Positions 44,758-56,285 are shown, numbered from the stretch's first letter. The stretch: 64,000 nt of DNA from Rostratula benghalensis (GCA_013399305.1 VXAI01000163.1:1357959-1421958); one strand, 5' to 3'. The notes: generated by a model not told the origin, from the letters alone. Numbers and translations: made by a program.

Positions 44758-44807
44758 AGGGGAAAGGGGAAAAAAAAAAAAAAAGAAAGAAAAAAAAGGA
44801 AAAAGAG
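44758..44807 (+). repeat. 50-base pure polypurine tract
   Basis: An uninterrupted A/G run with long A blocks and no pyrimidine. In the transcribed (minus) orientation it is a 50-base polypyrimidine tract, starting about 260 bases inside the intron after the first-exon donor. Confidence 0.9.
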
Positions 44808-45064
44808 TTGGTTCCTTAACTGTTAGCACAAAGCTTCTGTGGCAAATGAGGGGACCTGCCCCTCTTGGCATCCCTCTGATCGACACGCTGAATCGATGCC
44901 CAGTGCATTCCTCCCGCGCTCCCTTTCCTCGTTCCCTGGGATCTGTGGAGGGGGTGAAGCCGAGCATCCCAGCCTCCGTGGGGAGCGCACACACGTACCA
45001 GACACCCCCCCATGCAAGCACAACGCGCTCCCCTGCCTCTCTCCTACACCCACAGGGTCTCAGC

Positions 45065-45070
45065 ACTCAC
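45065..45070 (-). other. Splice donor of the alternative first exon (GTGAGT)
   Basis: Read on the minus strand, the exon ends GACG and is followed by GTGAGTG, close to the vertebrate consensus. It leaves the coding frame one base into a codon, matching the acceptor at 23863. Confidence 0.7.
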
Positions 45071-45245
45071 CGTCACGGGCTTCCTCCCCGCGACTGCAGT
45101 TGCTGCAAATGTGTTTGATCTCCTTGCCTATGTGACAGTGTAGCACAAAAGAGACATTGTTGTTAGTGGAGGTGGTGGTAGGCTCCTTCAGTGGCTTCAT
45201 CCTCACTAGATAGAAAGCTTTCTTTTTAGGTTTCTCTCCACTCAT
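45071..45245 (-). CDS. PHACTR1: Putative alternative first coding exon of PHACTR1
   Basis: The segment encodes 58 codons beginning MSGEKPKKKAFYLVRMKPLK and ending CSNCSRGEEARD, plus one trailing G. The next bases read GTGAGTG, a strong donor. That leftover G joins to the CT opening the exon at 23862 to make GCT, so the frame continues without a stop into the PHACTR1 basic block. The region lies in the only CpG-rich stretch of the window, as expected for a first exon. The peptide is lysine-rich at its start and has a cluster HCH, H, CSNC at residues 36-50. The ATG at 45245 has G at -3. Two in-frame ATGs lie upstream at 45326 and 45293, and an in-frame TAA at 45342-45344 closes the frame, so a 27-residue longer start is possible. 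I chose 45245 because the peptide then begins directly with the compact basic segment and the 45326 ATG has C at -3. I do not recognise this peptide from a known isoform. Gene assignment rests on phase, strand and position. Confidence 0.7.
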
Positions 45246-45344
45246 GTCTGAAAGCGAGCCCTGCCTGCAGCCAGGAGAAGAAAAAGCCAGCATCCCAGGC
45301 TGCCTGGCGTGCGTGCAATCCGCCATCCGCTCCCCCAGCCTTTA
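45246..45344 (-). promoter_or_regulatory. Probable 5' leader of the alternative first exon
   Basis: This segment directly precedes the chosen ATG. It contains two further in-frame ATGs (45326, 45293) and begins with an in-frame TAA, so translation cannot start further upstream in this frame. It is GC-rich with several CpGs. The transcription start is not visible; it must lie at or above this interval. If 45245 is the true start, the two upstream ATGs would be in-frame alternative starts rather than separate upstream ORFs. Confidence 0.45.
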
Positions 45345-45369
45345 GCTGCCACACACACAGCAGGGATGA

Positions 45370-45397
45370 GGGGAGGGCTGGGGAGGGGGGGAGCGGG
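45370..45397 (+). promoter_or_regulatory. G-quadruplex-capable run in the promoter
   Basis: Runs of G4, G3, G4, G7 and G3 are separated by loops of one to three bases, satisfying the standard four-run quadruplex pattern. It lies about 125 bases upstream of the chosen ATG, on the strand opposite to the coding strand. Confidence 0.65.
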
Positions 45398-47986
45398 AAG
45401 ACTCGGGAGGGGAGCAGGCGGGAGGCAGAGCAGGCAGAAGTGCTGCCTGAGCCTGGCTGCCCTCGGCGACCCTGCCCCTTCCCCGATGCACCGGGGCTGG
45501 GCTGGAGGATGCTCAGCGTGTCCCCACTCCAGCCGTGCCTGCCGCCACACTGTCCCTCAGCCACAGGCGCTGGGCATGTTTGGCGGCAAAGCCGAGCCTG
45601 GTACAGTTTTGGCTACCTTGCTGGCTTCCACACATCCCCACCCCGCTCCTTCTTCCCATGCCTCCCCCTCTCTTCTGGCAAGTCCCTACATGCTCACAGA
45701 AGCCCCACATTGGGCTTTTTGGTATGGTGGGCACTTGCCAGCACTGGGGGCCCCTGGCAGGACATGCTGAGATTCACCAGCCCGTGCTTGGGCAGCATGT
45801 GGTTAATGCAATAGCATGTCCCACTGTAATTAATATTTTACACTAAAAGGGTAGGCTGCCAGTAGGCTGTTTCCCTCCTCACCAACACCTCCACAGGCAC
45901 CTTTGGTTCTCAGGGCACAGGGCCCTTCAGCTTTGGGTGCCTCAGGAAAACTGACTCCACCCAAAAACACCCTCCTGCTATTTCATTCTTGCTTTTTCTC
46001 TCCCTGTTTCTTTTAAAAGACAGAAAGGGTGCCTGTCCTGGCCTGTGCTGGGGCTCGCAATGCCAGCCACTGACAGGGACTGGCACTGACTGGGGACTTC
46101 AGCCCCAGCCTCCCTGCAACTCCTCGGCTAAGGCTGACCAGAGGCTTCCAGAAAAGTGCACGCAGTTGGAATTCATTTTGGATGCTTATCTGGAGAATGA
46201 ATATCCCCCTTCTATGATATCCCCTGTCTCCTGCCCAAAACACAGCTGCTCTGGAGGGCAGCTCCATCATCCCCGGGTGCCTGCAGCCTGGGCAGGGTGC
46301 TTCCACAGCTCCCGCAGCCTGATGGGGATTAGAATCTCTGGCCAGACGCTCTGTCAATCTCTTGCTGCCCCCAAAATGTGCTGTCTGCTTCCACAGCACA
46401 GTAAATAGTCCAAGCTGCCCAACCTGCTGAAGCAGCAGCTCAGGATAGTGCCTGCGACACAGCAAAAGGGGGGAGCAGGGGCAAGGATGCTGTGCTTCTT
46501 GAAAGCTTTGGGAAGGAAAGCCTGCAAGAAGGCTAGGAGAAAGAAGATGGGATAACCTCAGCTTTTCTGGTAGCTATTATAGGAATGTAAGCATTGCTCC
46601 TTTAAATCTTCAGCAAGCTATTGGTTTGGCAGGCACTAAGCAGAGAGAAAGTGCAATTGGGGCAGACAAAACATGGCAAAGAATAACACCATTCTCCTTA
46701 TTTTTAGCCAAAGCCCTTGCTTGCTGCTACAGGAAATCCACTCGTTCTGCAGTTCTTCACCATTTCCACATATTGCTGCCACATGTTGTACTGCGACAAG
46801 AGGCCAAAACGGCCCCGATTCTGCTCAACTGCACGTGAAGCAGTTAGTGAGATTTCCACCCTACAGAAAGATGGAGCAGAAACTTAAGGATTCAGTGCCA
46901 TGGTTTTCCATTTTCTCAAACGCACGCACCCGCACCCACAGACACACACACAAGCTGCATGCAACCACCCTGCTGACCTACTTGTTCTGCGTCACTCTGA
47001 TGCAGGTCTGACTTCTCACCTGGGTGCTCCCGGGAGCTGAAACCTCGAGATGTCACATACGGCAAAAACAGCGAGGCTTTACTTTCCTCAGTGGTGGTGA
47101 CAAATCAGCCTAGGTGCTATCAGACCTCATGGAACTACGGGCTGAAGCATGCTCTCCGCAGGGGCAGGCCGTTCACGAAAGCCACGCAAAGCATCCTGCA
47201 CGCTAGGATATGTATATAGGTTTCTGCTGAACAGAGTCGGCCACCTCAGGTTAACTATTGCCCCAAAGGGCTTGATTTTGCATGTGTTGCTCACCTGAAA
47301 TTCTCATCCATTTCATCTAAGTGGTAGGAGAATAGGGAATGCAGAATTATTCAGGAACAAGCAGGTGACTTCCCCGAATGTGTGTATCGGGTAGTTACGA
47401 GTTAAGGCACTGAAAAGCCATCCCTTCAAACATCTGATGCTGATGCTACCTTATGCATTCAGCAAACAAAAGCTGAGAGGAGTTTGATCCCCCAGCAGTC
47501 ACACAGCAAAACAGGCACTCGCCATGGATTTCCCTCTAACTTATTCATAGCCTTTGAGAACACCTTCAGTTGGGTTGTGATTCCAAAAATAATTAGGCAA
47601 GCGGAAGACATGACCATAATTCACCTTCTGAACTCTCTTAGAGTTCACAGCTGCCTGTCACTGGTTCCTGGCACTGCTGTGTTACAGAAACAGGGCAGGA
47701 AAGGAAAGCACATTCAAATGTGAACTTCCCCAAAGCTGGGAAATAGGACTGTTAATGAAACACAGGGTGAATTCCAAACTGGAATACCACATCTGCTGTC
47801 TCGGGGCAGTATTGGGGTGTTGTGCCTCACCTGTTCTAGGAAAGGAAACCAGAGTGGTATACTCAGCAGAACTGAAGACCAGCAGAGCTGGTCTTGTAAG
47901 GCAAATGTTCTTGTAGTTCAGGACCAGGGTAGAACTTAGGACATGAAAAACTGGGTCAGGACATCAGTCTTTTGCAGTCTCCCTCT

Positions 47987-48016
47987 GTGACCTTGGACAG
48001 AGTGACCTTGGACAGA
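47987..48016 (+). repeat. Exact 15-base tandem duplication
   Basis: GTGACCTTGGACAGA is present twice back to back. The unit resembles the conserved TGTGACCTTGGGCAAG core of MIR elements, so this may be a duplication within an old MIR remnant. Confidence 0.85.
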
Positions 48017-50296
48017 TTATTTAAAGTGTATTCATAGCTCAGCTCCTTGGCTAAAGAACAGTGATGTTGATGTTTCTGGTTTTCAGATAAATTTTATGAA
48101 ATCATATTTCAAGGTGCTCTGAAGGTGTTTGTGTATGACAGAGAAGGAACACTTACACTAACTGTTCAAATACAGAGATCTGCTATTTATAGAAAAATGA
48201 GAGGGGAAACAGAAAAAACATGTTCTACCATGCTTAATCCGAATGGTTCACTCATTCCAAACTTAAGCTTTTTTGTTTCACCGCATTTTGTTTCACCAGT
48301 GTTTATCCCTCCTCTTCCAATTCTTTTTATTCTAAAACCATGAAATTCAACTCAGATCTGAAAACAGACTTGGTATCCAAACCCCTGCATTTCTAGTGAC
48401 TCTGTTACTCTCCTAACCCTAAACAACTTTTAGAGGTGGACAGGAGCAACCCCCTTCTCAGGCAGGGACTGGAAGGAGGGTATCTGTGTAACTATTCCCA
48501 CAGGTGAGGTTGGAAGCTCTTCAGTGACTCCATCCAACTTCATGTGTACTCCTTACTACAAAAGAACCACCAAACATGACCAGAATGGACAGAGTTTTTG
48601 CAAGCAGATCCCACAAGACTGCAGAAGCCCAGCTGCTCTGATATGTTTGGGAATTAAATAACCGGTCCAGTAGGTAACACGGATTCTGTGTGGATAAGAA
48701 CCCCACATTATCATGGAGAAAGCCCAAGGCATTTTTGCTTGCAGGTGCTATGTATTTTGAATGCAAACAAGCCCTAAAGCCATCTGCTAGTATATCTCTT
48801 GTACCATGCACTTTGCTATAACATGCAAATTGCCTTCATTCCAAAGAGCTGCCTTATAGAGAATCTGAATTTGCCACAGCTCATAAAACAAAAATATGGT
48901 TAATTATGATCTGTGTAATTATGGTGAAAGCTGCTGCTGCTAATCAGTTCCAGGACAAATAACGTAAAATGAACATACTACAGTATTCCTGCAGAAAATT
49001 ACTTGCTTTGCCTTGTTTTCAAAGATAAGTTTAAAAAAAAAAAAGGTACAATAACTCTTTCACTGCTTCAATGTGTGGCTACAAACCTTGATGTCATTTT
49101 ATTGCAGAGTGAACAACAAAATCAATGCAGAGGATGTCAGACAGTTGAATATTTGACAACGAATCAACAAATTTGCATCCTAGCCCCAGCCCACTTTCAC
49201 TTCTTGTATAAGCTTAGGAAACTGTTTGTACCTTCAGTTCTCCCCCCCACTGCAGCTTTTGCCATTAACAAGAGTGCCGCTTCCATTGTCCACAAAGAAG
49301 AGACGAAAGTGAAAGCAGCATCCTTTTTAAACAGATGACTACTGAGATACAGATCCACATCTGCATCAACATCTTTGAGGCTCCCATCCTTCCATTTTTT
49401 TCTCTGGACCATGTCTCCCCCTGTCACAGGTCACCTGGCTCCGAGCCTTTTTGGGTCCTCAAACTACCTCTGTGCTGGAACCAAACAGTCAAAAGCAGTC
49501 AAGCTTTGGGCTGCATCCTCCACACCCCAGAAAAGCAGATTTCCTCTTACTTCTTTCTCTAAGCTGTGGCACCGTGCAAATGCCCAGTGCCAGTCAGGGC
49601 ACCCCGTAAGCCTGCCCCCAAGCCCCTCAGCGGAACAACACGGAGGTTTCTGTGCGGGCAGGTCAGGCTCCCTCCCGCTTCCAGCACAAATAGGTAGACC
49701 TCATCAGAAATTGTATGGAAGCCTCTCAGCCACGGTTCTTCAATAAAAAGGTTGTCTTGGAGGGCAGTGGTGTTTCCCTGAAGAAGCTGTGGCTAACAGA
49801 GTGGCACTGTCCAGGTGAAAATGCTAGACAAATGCAAGTGTAACCAAGGCAGCATCGCTTCTTAGTTTATTTTTTCTAACCAAACACCATGATTCATTTG
49901 TTTTACAGTGTATTTAGTGATGTTTCAGCAGGGATGCCCCTGTACTTGGCAATTCTTTCTAAATATTTTCCTTTTCTTCCTGTTTCCTCTGCCCACTGTA
50001 CTATGAATCCCAGTGAGAATAAAAAAAGAGATAAAAGATAAATCAACTAATTACCAGCTGCTCTAGTGATTAATGCATACATTGATGTTGTATTTCCCAT
50101 ACTGAAACAAACTGATCAATTTGGAGTTAAGAAGAAAATAGGTACAATTTAATCCACTGACTATAACAGAAGAATCAGCTGCTAACACAGTACCCCCTTC
50201 ACTAGCATCTTCTGTTCACTGATGGAATATGCCCCAAAAGCTACTTTAGGATAGCTGACATTTGCCAAAACAGTTTGTTACCAGGTGGAATGCAAA

Positions 50297-50745
50297 ATCA
50301 GAATAGTTTGGGTTGGAAGGGACCTGTAAAGGTCATCTACTCCAACCCCCCTGCAATGGGCAGGGCCATCTTCAATTAGATCAGGTGGCTCAGAGCCCCA
50401 ACCAACCTGGCCTTGAATGTTTCCAGGGTCAGGGCACCTACCACCTCTCTGGGCAACCTGTTCCAGTGTCTTACCACCCTCAGTGTAACAAATTTCTTCC
50501 TTCTATTTAGTCTGGATCTTTCCTCTTTTAGTTTAAAAGCCATTACCCCTTATCCTATTGCAACAGGCCCTGCTAAAAAAGTTTGCCCCATCTTTCCTGC
50601 AAGACCCACAATAAGGTCTCCCTGGAGCCTTCTCTTCTCCAGGTTGACAACCCCAGCTCTCTCAGCCTGTCCTCATATCCATCCCTCTGATTATTTCTGT
50701 GGCCCTCTTCTGGACCAGCTCCAACCCAGCATCCTTCTACTTGCA
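50297..50745 (-). mobile_element. CR1 LINE, 5'-truncated, minus orientation
   Basis: Read on the plus strand it starts with the reversed CR1 terminus (GGGTTGGAAGGGACCTGTAA) and continues through GGGCAACCTGTTCCAGTGTC and CAGCTCTCTCAGCCTGTCCT, all diagnostic of CR1. The minus strand shows a degraded trace of the ORF2 C-terminus (DRLRELGLS). Frameshifts and stops make it non-functional. The inner (5') boundary is estimated. Confidence 0.92.
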
Positions 50746-51396
50746 AGGCACAACTCAAGCCTGGATACCCAAGTATTTTCTGTTTGTTAGGCAGTTAGTG
50801 CAGCAGGACTCTGGCCCATGGCAGGGGCTCCAGGGTGCTAAGCTGACAGTATTTCCATGGATTTCTGCTTACTGCATGGCACATCAGCAAAACTGTGAGG
50901 GCATGGAGGAGGGAGAATCAGCCTGAGACTCCTGCAGGCCAAAATAGAATATGACCTTTTTAGTTCTGCAGCTATAAACACATTCTTAAGCAACAATCCC
51001 AGCTACTTTTTGCAGTCACCAGCCCAAGAGAGCCAGGTGATGAGTGCCACATAAACAAAAGCAAACTGAATGAAGAAGAAAGGAAAGAAAATGCCCTGTC
51101 CTGGCCTTCCTACATCCAGCAATGCTGCTGAAGTATCACTCAAGTAGAGTATGCTCTACTTGCAGGGCTCTCCACACCCTATGCACATGCTTTGCTATGA
51201 TGGAATTCTCTCCTTAGGTAGGAGAAACCCTGCTTTATTTCAGTGTGATACCATATGGTGTGATAAAAACGAAGAGAAAAGGTTACACAAAACTACATAA
51301 GCTTAGCCTCACACACATTAGCTGCAAATGTCAAGAACTGCTGACAGTAAAGGACTTCTAAGGATAAAAGGAAGATGTTATCCTACCCAACAGGAC

Positions 51397-51428
51397 AGCC
51401 ATGAAAAAGGGAGGGAGAAGGTCCAGAG
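51397..51428 (+). repeat. Dispersed direct repeat, copy 1 (32 bases)
   Basis: Exact 32-base match to 52453-52484, beginning AGCCATGAAAAAGGGAGGGA. The flanks of the two copies are not obviously related. Confidence 0.9.
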
Positions 51429-52452
51429 GAGTAGTTGAAAAAAGTTGCTCAGCTGCCATTTGAATGGCCAAACATATACATGAAATTAACGCACAAAGTC
51501 CTGATGAAGCTAAGGCTGAACACCAGAAATGAACCCATGTGGAGTCTGGATTTGTAAAAATAGCTGAGCAAGCAATGGTTAATATTAGACAATGCTCAAA
51601 GGAAGAAACAATCTTTATGTTCCAATTATAGGTGAAGTTCTAGCTCTAGCAAACTCATTGCAAGTCCTAGCACCAGAGACACTAGCCACTACAGTCCTAA
51701 CAAGGTCATCAGCTCCCATCTTAGAAATTCCACTGCAAAATTTAGATGCAGCATGCCCTGGGGTTTTAGTGATCTGTTTGGAGCACTTTGCAGATCCTGT
51801 ATAACTGGATTTCCAGGTGAATGGAAGCCCACAATGTTTTTACCTTAATAACAGACACAGGCTAGAGCAGAAGCATGAATCTAGACCACGTAGCACTCCC
51901 ATACCCTTGATTTAGATATAGCTACAATCTTGAAGTTAACAAAAAGTAGTTCCAAAAACCTCAGTGCAATTACAAGACTGAAATCAAGGAGAAACCCAAA
52001 TCAAGTTCTGCACATCATAACGTACCGAAACACAACGGTACTGGTGACTTGGAGACTCACTGGCAGCTTCCTTGCTGGTTACTCCCTGCTTGATGTTGAA
52101 AGAATAAAATCCAATATACACTGTGGATTTTCACACCCCACCACCTCCCAAATACATTTTTTCCTTCTGCTAATAAATAAACATATTTGTACCTTCTGCT
52201 TTCCTCCCACCAAAACCAGACCTGTCTTATATATAGGGTCAGAAAAATATTTTAAAAAAAACCAAAACGACACAAAACCAAACCCACAATTGGGTATCTG
52301 GCTGCATCTATAATTCCTCACTAGTTTATACTTCCCCACAGCACTGGAAAAAGTCAGGGGAGAGGGCAGTGTGCCTGTGTGCATGCCTGTATGCCTAGCA
52401 AGCACCTGGGGGGAAAACTCAATGCGACTTAACTCTTGTCAGAAATGCTCCT

Positions 52453-52484
52453 AGCCATGAAAAAGGGAGGGAGAAGGTCCAGAG
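52453..52484 (+). repeat. Dispersed direct repeat, copy 2 (32 bases)
   Basis: Exact partner of 51397-51428, 1056 bases downstream in the same orientation. Confidence 0.9.
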
Positions 52485-55325
52485 TAGCACTCGAACCTCC
52501 TGGAGTAAATAAAGTCAAGTACTGGCCACCTCTGGGTGGCAAACAGTCAGAAATGTTCCCACATCATGGGTTAGTTTGATATCTCTTCCTATGGGTATAG
52601 AAATTAGGCACTTATGGTTTTGTTAGCTCTATGTAAAACTACATGTCTAAAAGAGCAAAGTAAAGAAGGTAATTGGAGGATTCCAGAGATGTCCATTACT
52701 GCAAGAACCCAACATCTCTGAATGTGAATGCATGATCCATCTCCTTTCTGTGTGTGACAAACCAATGACTTGGAAGAGCCTTTTCTGAAGACTCTTGCAC
52801 ACAAAGAAAGCTCAGTAAAGCAGGTCACAGTCATCACCTTTCAGGATGCCACTATGATTTTCCCGGCGTTTGCTCAAGAACTGCACGTTTCAAGGTGGAG
52901 TAAAAAAAACACTGCTGAGAAATCTACTTGTAATTGCTAGTGCCTGCAAATCTAGAGTGATAAGCTTGAGGCATCTAAGAAAAACTTAAGTCTTTCAAGA
53001 TCTGCCATTTGAGGTATGCTAAAACTCTATTCTTTTTAACAGTGTGCAGGACAGACATGAATATCATGAAATCCCAGAGGTTTAAGGCTTTCCATTCCCT
53101 GTCACAGGTACTCAAGGACTGAGCCATGCACAGTGCTCTGTCTGCCCTGTCTCCAGAAAGGTTTGAGTCATCTGGCTTTATGAACATTTAAGAAAATAGG
53201 TCAAACTGAACTTTCCATCACAGGCAATTGCAATGAAGTCAATCAGCTTGCACAATCATTGCTCTCAGCAGAAATTGCCCCCGCACTTCTGTCTACATGA
53301 CTAATCAAATTAATTCCCAATGATATCAAGTAGCATAGCTTCCCTGAGAATATACACAGACTAACATTTCCTACTGATAATCTTTACTTTTACTGTTGCT
53401 TCTCAAGCCAAAATTACAGACAAGGATCAGACTGCAGGAATCTTTGGTAAAGCAATACATCCAAAATAAGTAAGAGCACGGCTTGAAATTGCTAGACAGA
53501 CCAGAAGATTTATTTCAAAACAATTAAATGCATAGTTATTTCTTCAGAAAGTCTCTACTGGCTACTGAGATCACCAGCCTTACAGCAGACAAAGTTACAG
53601 TCAGCACATAATAGGGATAATAGGTTTTTTTGCCTTTATAAATGACTCATATTAAGGCTGTTGCTTCTAGTTCAGAACAGTTTACTTGAAGGCCAGGGAT
53701 ATGACTGTGCATGAAGCACACGTGTTTTGGGAACACTTTCGCACGAAGGCAAACGAAGAAGAAGAAGTTTTGCAGACTTAGCCCCAAAGAGCTCATTGGC
53801 TGTAACGTGGTTTTATACTATTACCCAAGCTTTCCAGGCAAACGGCCTGGGACCTGCCATGTCTCTTGTGGGCTACAAGGTCAGCCACACAGGACTACTA
53901 AGTTTTTATTTCAGTTTAACAGCTTGTTACGGTTCCTATGGTTTCCAGCACTGTTGTGTTTGAGGCATTCTGAGAAAGTCCTAATTTGTAAAAGCTTTGG
54001 AAGATGGATGTGTGAGGAAAGCCAGAGAGCAAGTCCAGTAAAGTCAAACCCTGACCAAGCTCAGATTGAGCATGAGAGACTGAGCTGAAGGAGCAAGTTA
54101 AATAACTGTGGGGTCTAATAGAGGTACAAAATAAGTAGGCAGGCAGGCAGAGATTCAGGAGGGAACATGAGATGAAGGGAAGTAACATTCAGTAGCAAGA
54201 CAAGGCAGCTAAAGGGAAGGAGAAGAGATTAGGAAAGGATATTAGGAAAGCTCCAAACAGATATTCCAATTTTCAAGGTGCCTTTGAACTGAGGGACCCT
54301 CCCCATCTTCAGAGGCTTCCTCACTGCTGAAAAGCACTTTGTAATTACGCACAAACAGTGTGGAAACCAGGAGCACTGGGGCAGCTGCAAAGCCCAATTA
54401 AGGTACATAGGCTGGCAAAGCTTTAGGGGGAAGCTTTCACAAGCATCTGCCACCACTGGGCACAACAGCAGCACGCATTGTCAATCTTCTCACTTCAATA
54501 AGCACTCACATTTTTCTCAAATTAGAAAAAAAAAGACAACACAAATCTCTAGGAATAGCATGCAGTTTCTATACATATCTCCCAGTGAGCTAGCAGCTCA
54601 CAGAACTGAAATGAAGCAAGCAGCTTATGCCAATATAAGGAGCATCTTTTTCAGCCTTTTCCTCCTTCAGCTTAAACCCAGGCTCCTCCGAACAGCACAG
54701 AAATCTGCATGAGGAGCCTTTCACGTTTTCCCAAAGAAAAGCAGCAAAACTGGATTCTCCCTCTCCTCCTTTTAACCCCTATTATCTCTACTGCAGCCTG
54801 TATTTTTCATCATCAAGACTCCTCTCCCTTAGTCACTGCTTCTGCTTGCACTGTGGATCGGTGTGATGTAGGTTGAGGGAGAAGTTTGGCTTTGCATCAC
54901 TCTCACGTCATCACTCCCCTGAAGTCCCCGGAGCGTAACACACCCAGGCTCCTCTCCACAACACTGACAGACAATACATTTGCCAGCAACAGATCCTGCT
55001 GGCAAAGGGCCATATTAAGCACTCTTTCCCTCTTTAAAACCTTCGATGGCAGCCCACAAAAGAAGCTGCAGTGTGCTAAAGGATCTGAAGAAATAGCAGT
55101 ATAATCAGTTTTTGCTGAAATCCTGGAACATATTTCAATGTGAAATTTGCTGAGCTCTTTAACATCTGCCTATTGGATACTTCTACAGCCTCAAGATCCA
55201 GACTAGATTTTAGTAATTTTTCAGGGGCTTTTATAAAAGGAGGAAATATTGACAGCTAAAATCCAATGCAGCTTTCTCAATGACACATTGTCACAGTGTA
55301 TAATGACATGCCTCTACTAATCTTT

Positions 55326-55369
55326 GAAATCTTAGCCATCACGTGTGGAAATCTTAGCCGTCGTGCATA
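55326..55369 (+). repeat. Two-copy 22-base tandem repeat, partly diverged
   Basis: GAAATCTTAGCC occurs at 55326-55337 and 55348-55359, a period of 22. The first twelve bases of each unit are identical; the remaining ten have diverged. Confidence 0.75.
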
Positions 55370-56149
55370 AATGATTCATAAGAAATAAGAACTTACCCCG
55401 GACATTTCTTATTTTTTGAGGTTCTATGGATCCAGCTACTTCACCTGCATGACCCATAATGCCTGCCTACCTACCAAAACCTAAGTCTTCGGGGTTCAAA
55501 GGTGGAGGTATCACAAAAAGCAAGACTTGTTTCTACCAGAGGTTTGAACCAGAGAAGAACACGTGACTGAGGGCTGAAGTAGAAAGCCTGCAGTGCAATA
55601 TGCATTTCATTCACAGGGGAGGAAATGCAGCAAAATAGTGGTAAAACCCACTGCAGATCTTTTGTATTACTTTCTATTACAGAAATTCCAAGGACCCCCA
55701 GCAGAGCTCAGGATTGCAGTATACAATGCACTCTGACATTTCAACAGACTTTTTGTCCTAATGATTTTCTTCAAGTTTTCTCTAATGAAGTAATCCCCTG
55801 AGCCTAAAGCATCCCAGCTTCAAGACCTTGGGTAAGGCTCCAAGAGCACCGCGAGGCCAATAGCAGATAGAAGCTTTCAATCACTTTATGGGTTATGACT
55901 GAAAATCTGTCAACAAAATGTATACTAAGAGGCCAAACACATCTATGTTCCTTACATCACCATGAGCAACCAAGAACTAACTGTTTATAAACAGGGTTTA
56001 AAGACCACATGGAGAGAAGATTCAGGAGAGCACACAGTTTGTATTCTCTTGCACTGCCTGCACTGAAGCAAATGCTTTTCCCCTTCCCACAACAGGTTAA
56101 GGCTTACAGGTAAGACTATTAATTACTTGCAACCAATCATATGACCATG

Positions 56150-56285
56150 TTGCCCAGGGAGGCTCTAAAATCTCTATCTATGATGGTTTTCAAGGTTGGA
56201 ATAGCTAAGTCCCCAAGCAATCTGATCTAACTAGACTTGCTTTGAGCTCTGGAGATCCCATCCAACCTACATTATTCTATAATTC
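56150..56285 (+). mobile_element. CR1 LINE remnant, short 3' fragment, plus orientation
   Basis: A divergent copy with TTGCCCAGGGAGGCTCTAAA, GGTTTTCAAGGTTGGAATAG, then GGAGATCCCATCCAACCTAC and ATTATTCTATAATTCTG. The order of blocks and terminal repeat fit a CR1 3' end of an older subfamily. Only about 135 bases are recognisable. Confidence 0.75.

Larger units (their letters stand above)
44870..45660 (-). promoter_or_regulatory. CpG-rich promoter region of the alternative PHACTR1 first exon
   Basis: CpG dinucleotides and GC content rise sharply here compared with the AT-rich flanks; this is the only such stretch seen in the window. It spans the putative first coding exon and the sequence upstream of it. 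On the plus strand 45370-45426 is very G-rich and includes GC-box-like runs; an E2F-like TTTGGCGG lies at 45579-45586. No convincing TATA element is placed at a sensible distance. The features fit a TATA-less, dispersed-start vertebrate promoter firing on the minus strand. Boundaries are judged by eye. Confidence 0.6.

Noticed and set aside
45309..45770. 153-codon and overlapping plus-strand ORFs in the CpG-rich stretch
   Set aside because: Stop-poor GC-rich promoter DNA gives long frames in several phases; the peptides are low-complexity and antisense to the putative first exon.
46013..46465. 150-codon minus-strand ORF
   Set aside because: No family resemblance; overlaps an equally long plus-strand frame in GC-rich DNA, so neither is favoured.
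50413..50790. 125-codon plus-strand ORF
   Set aside because: It is the antisense of a CR1 copy.
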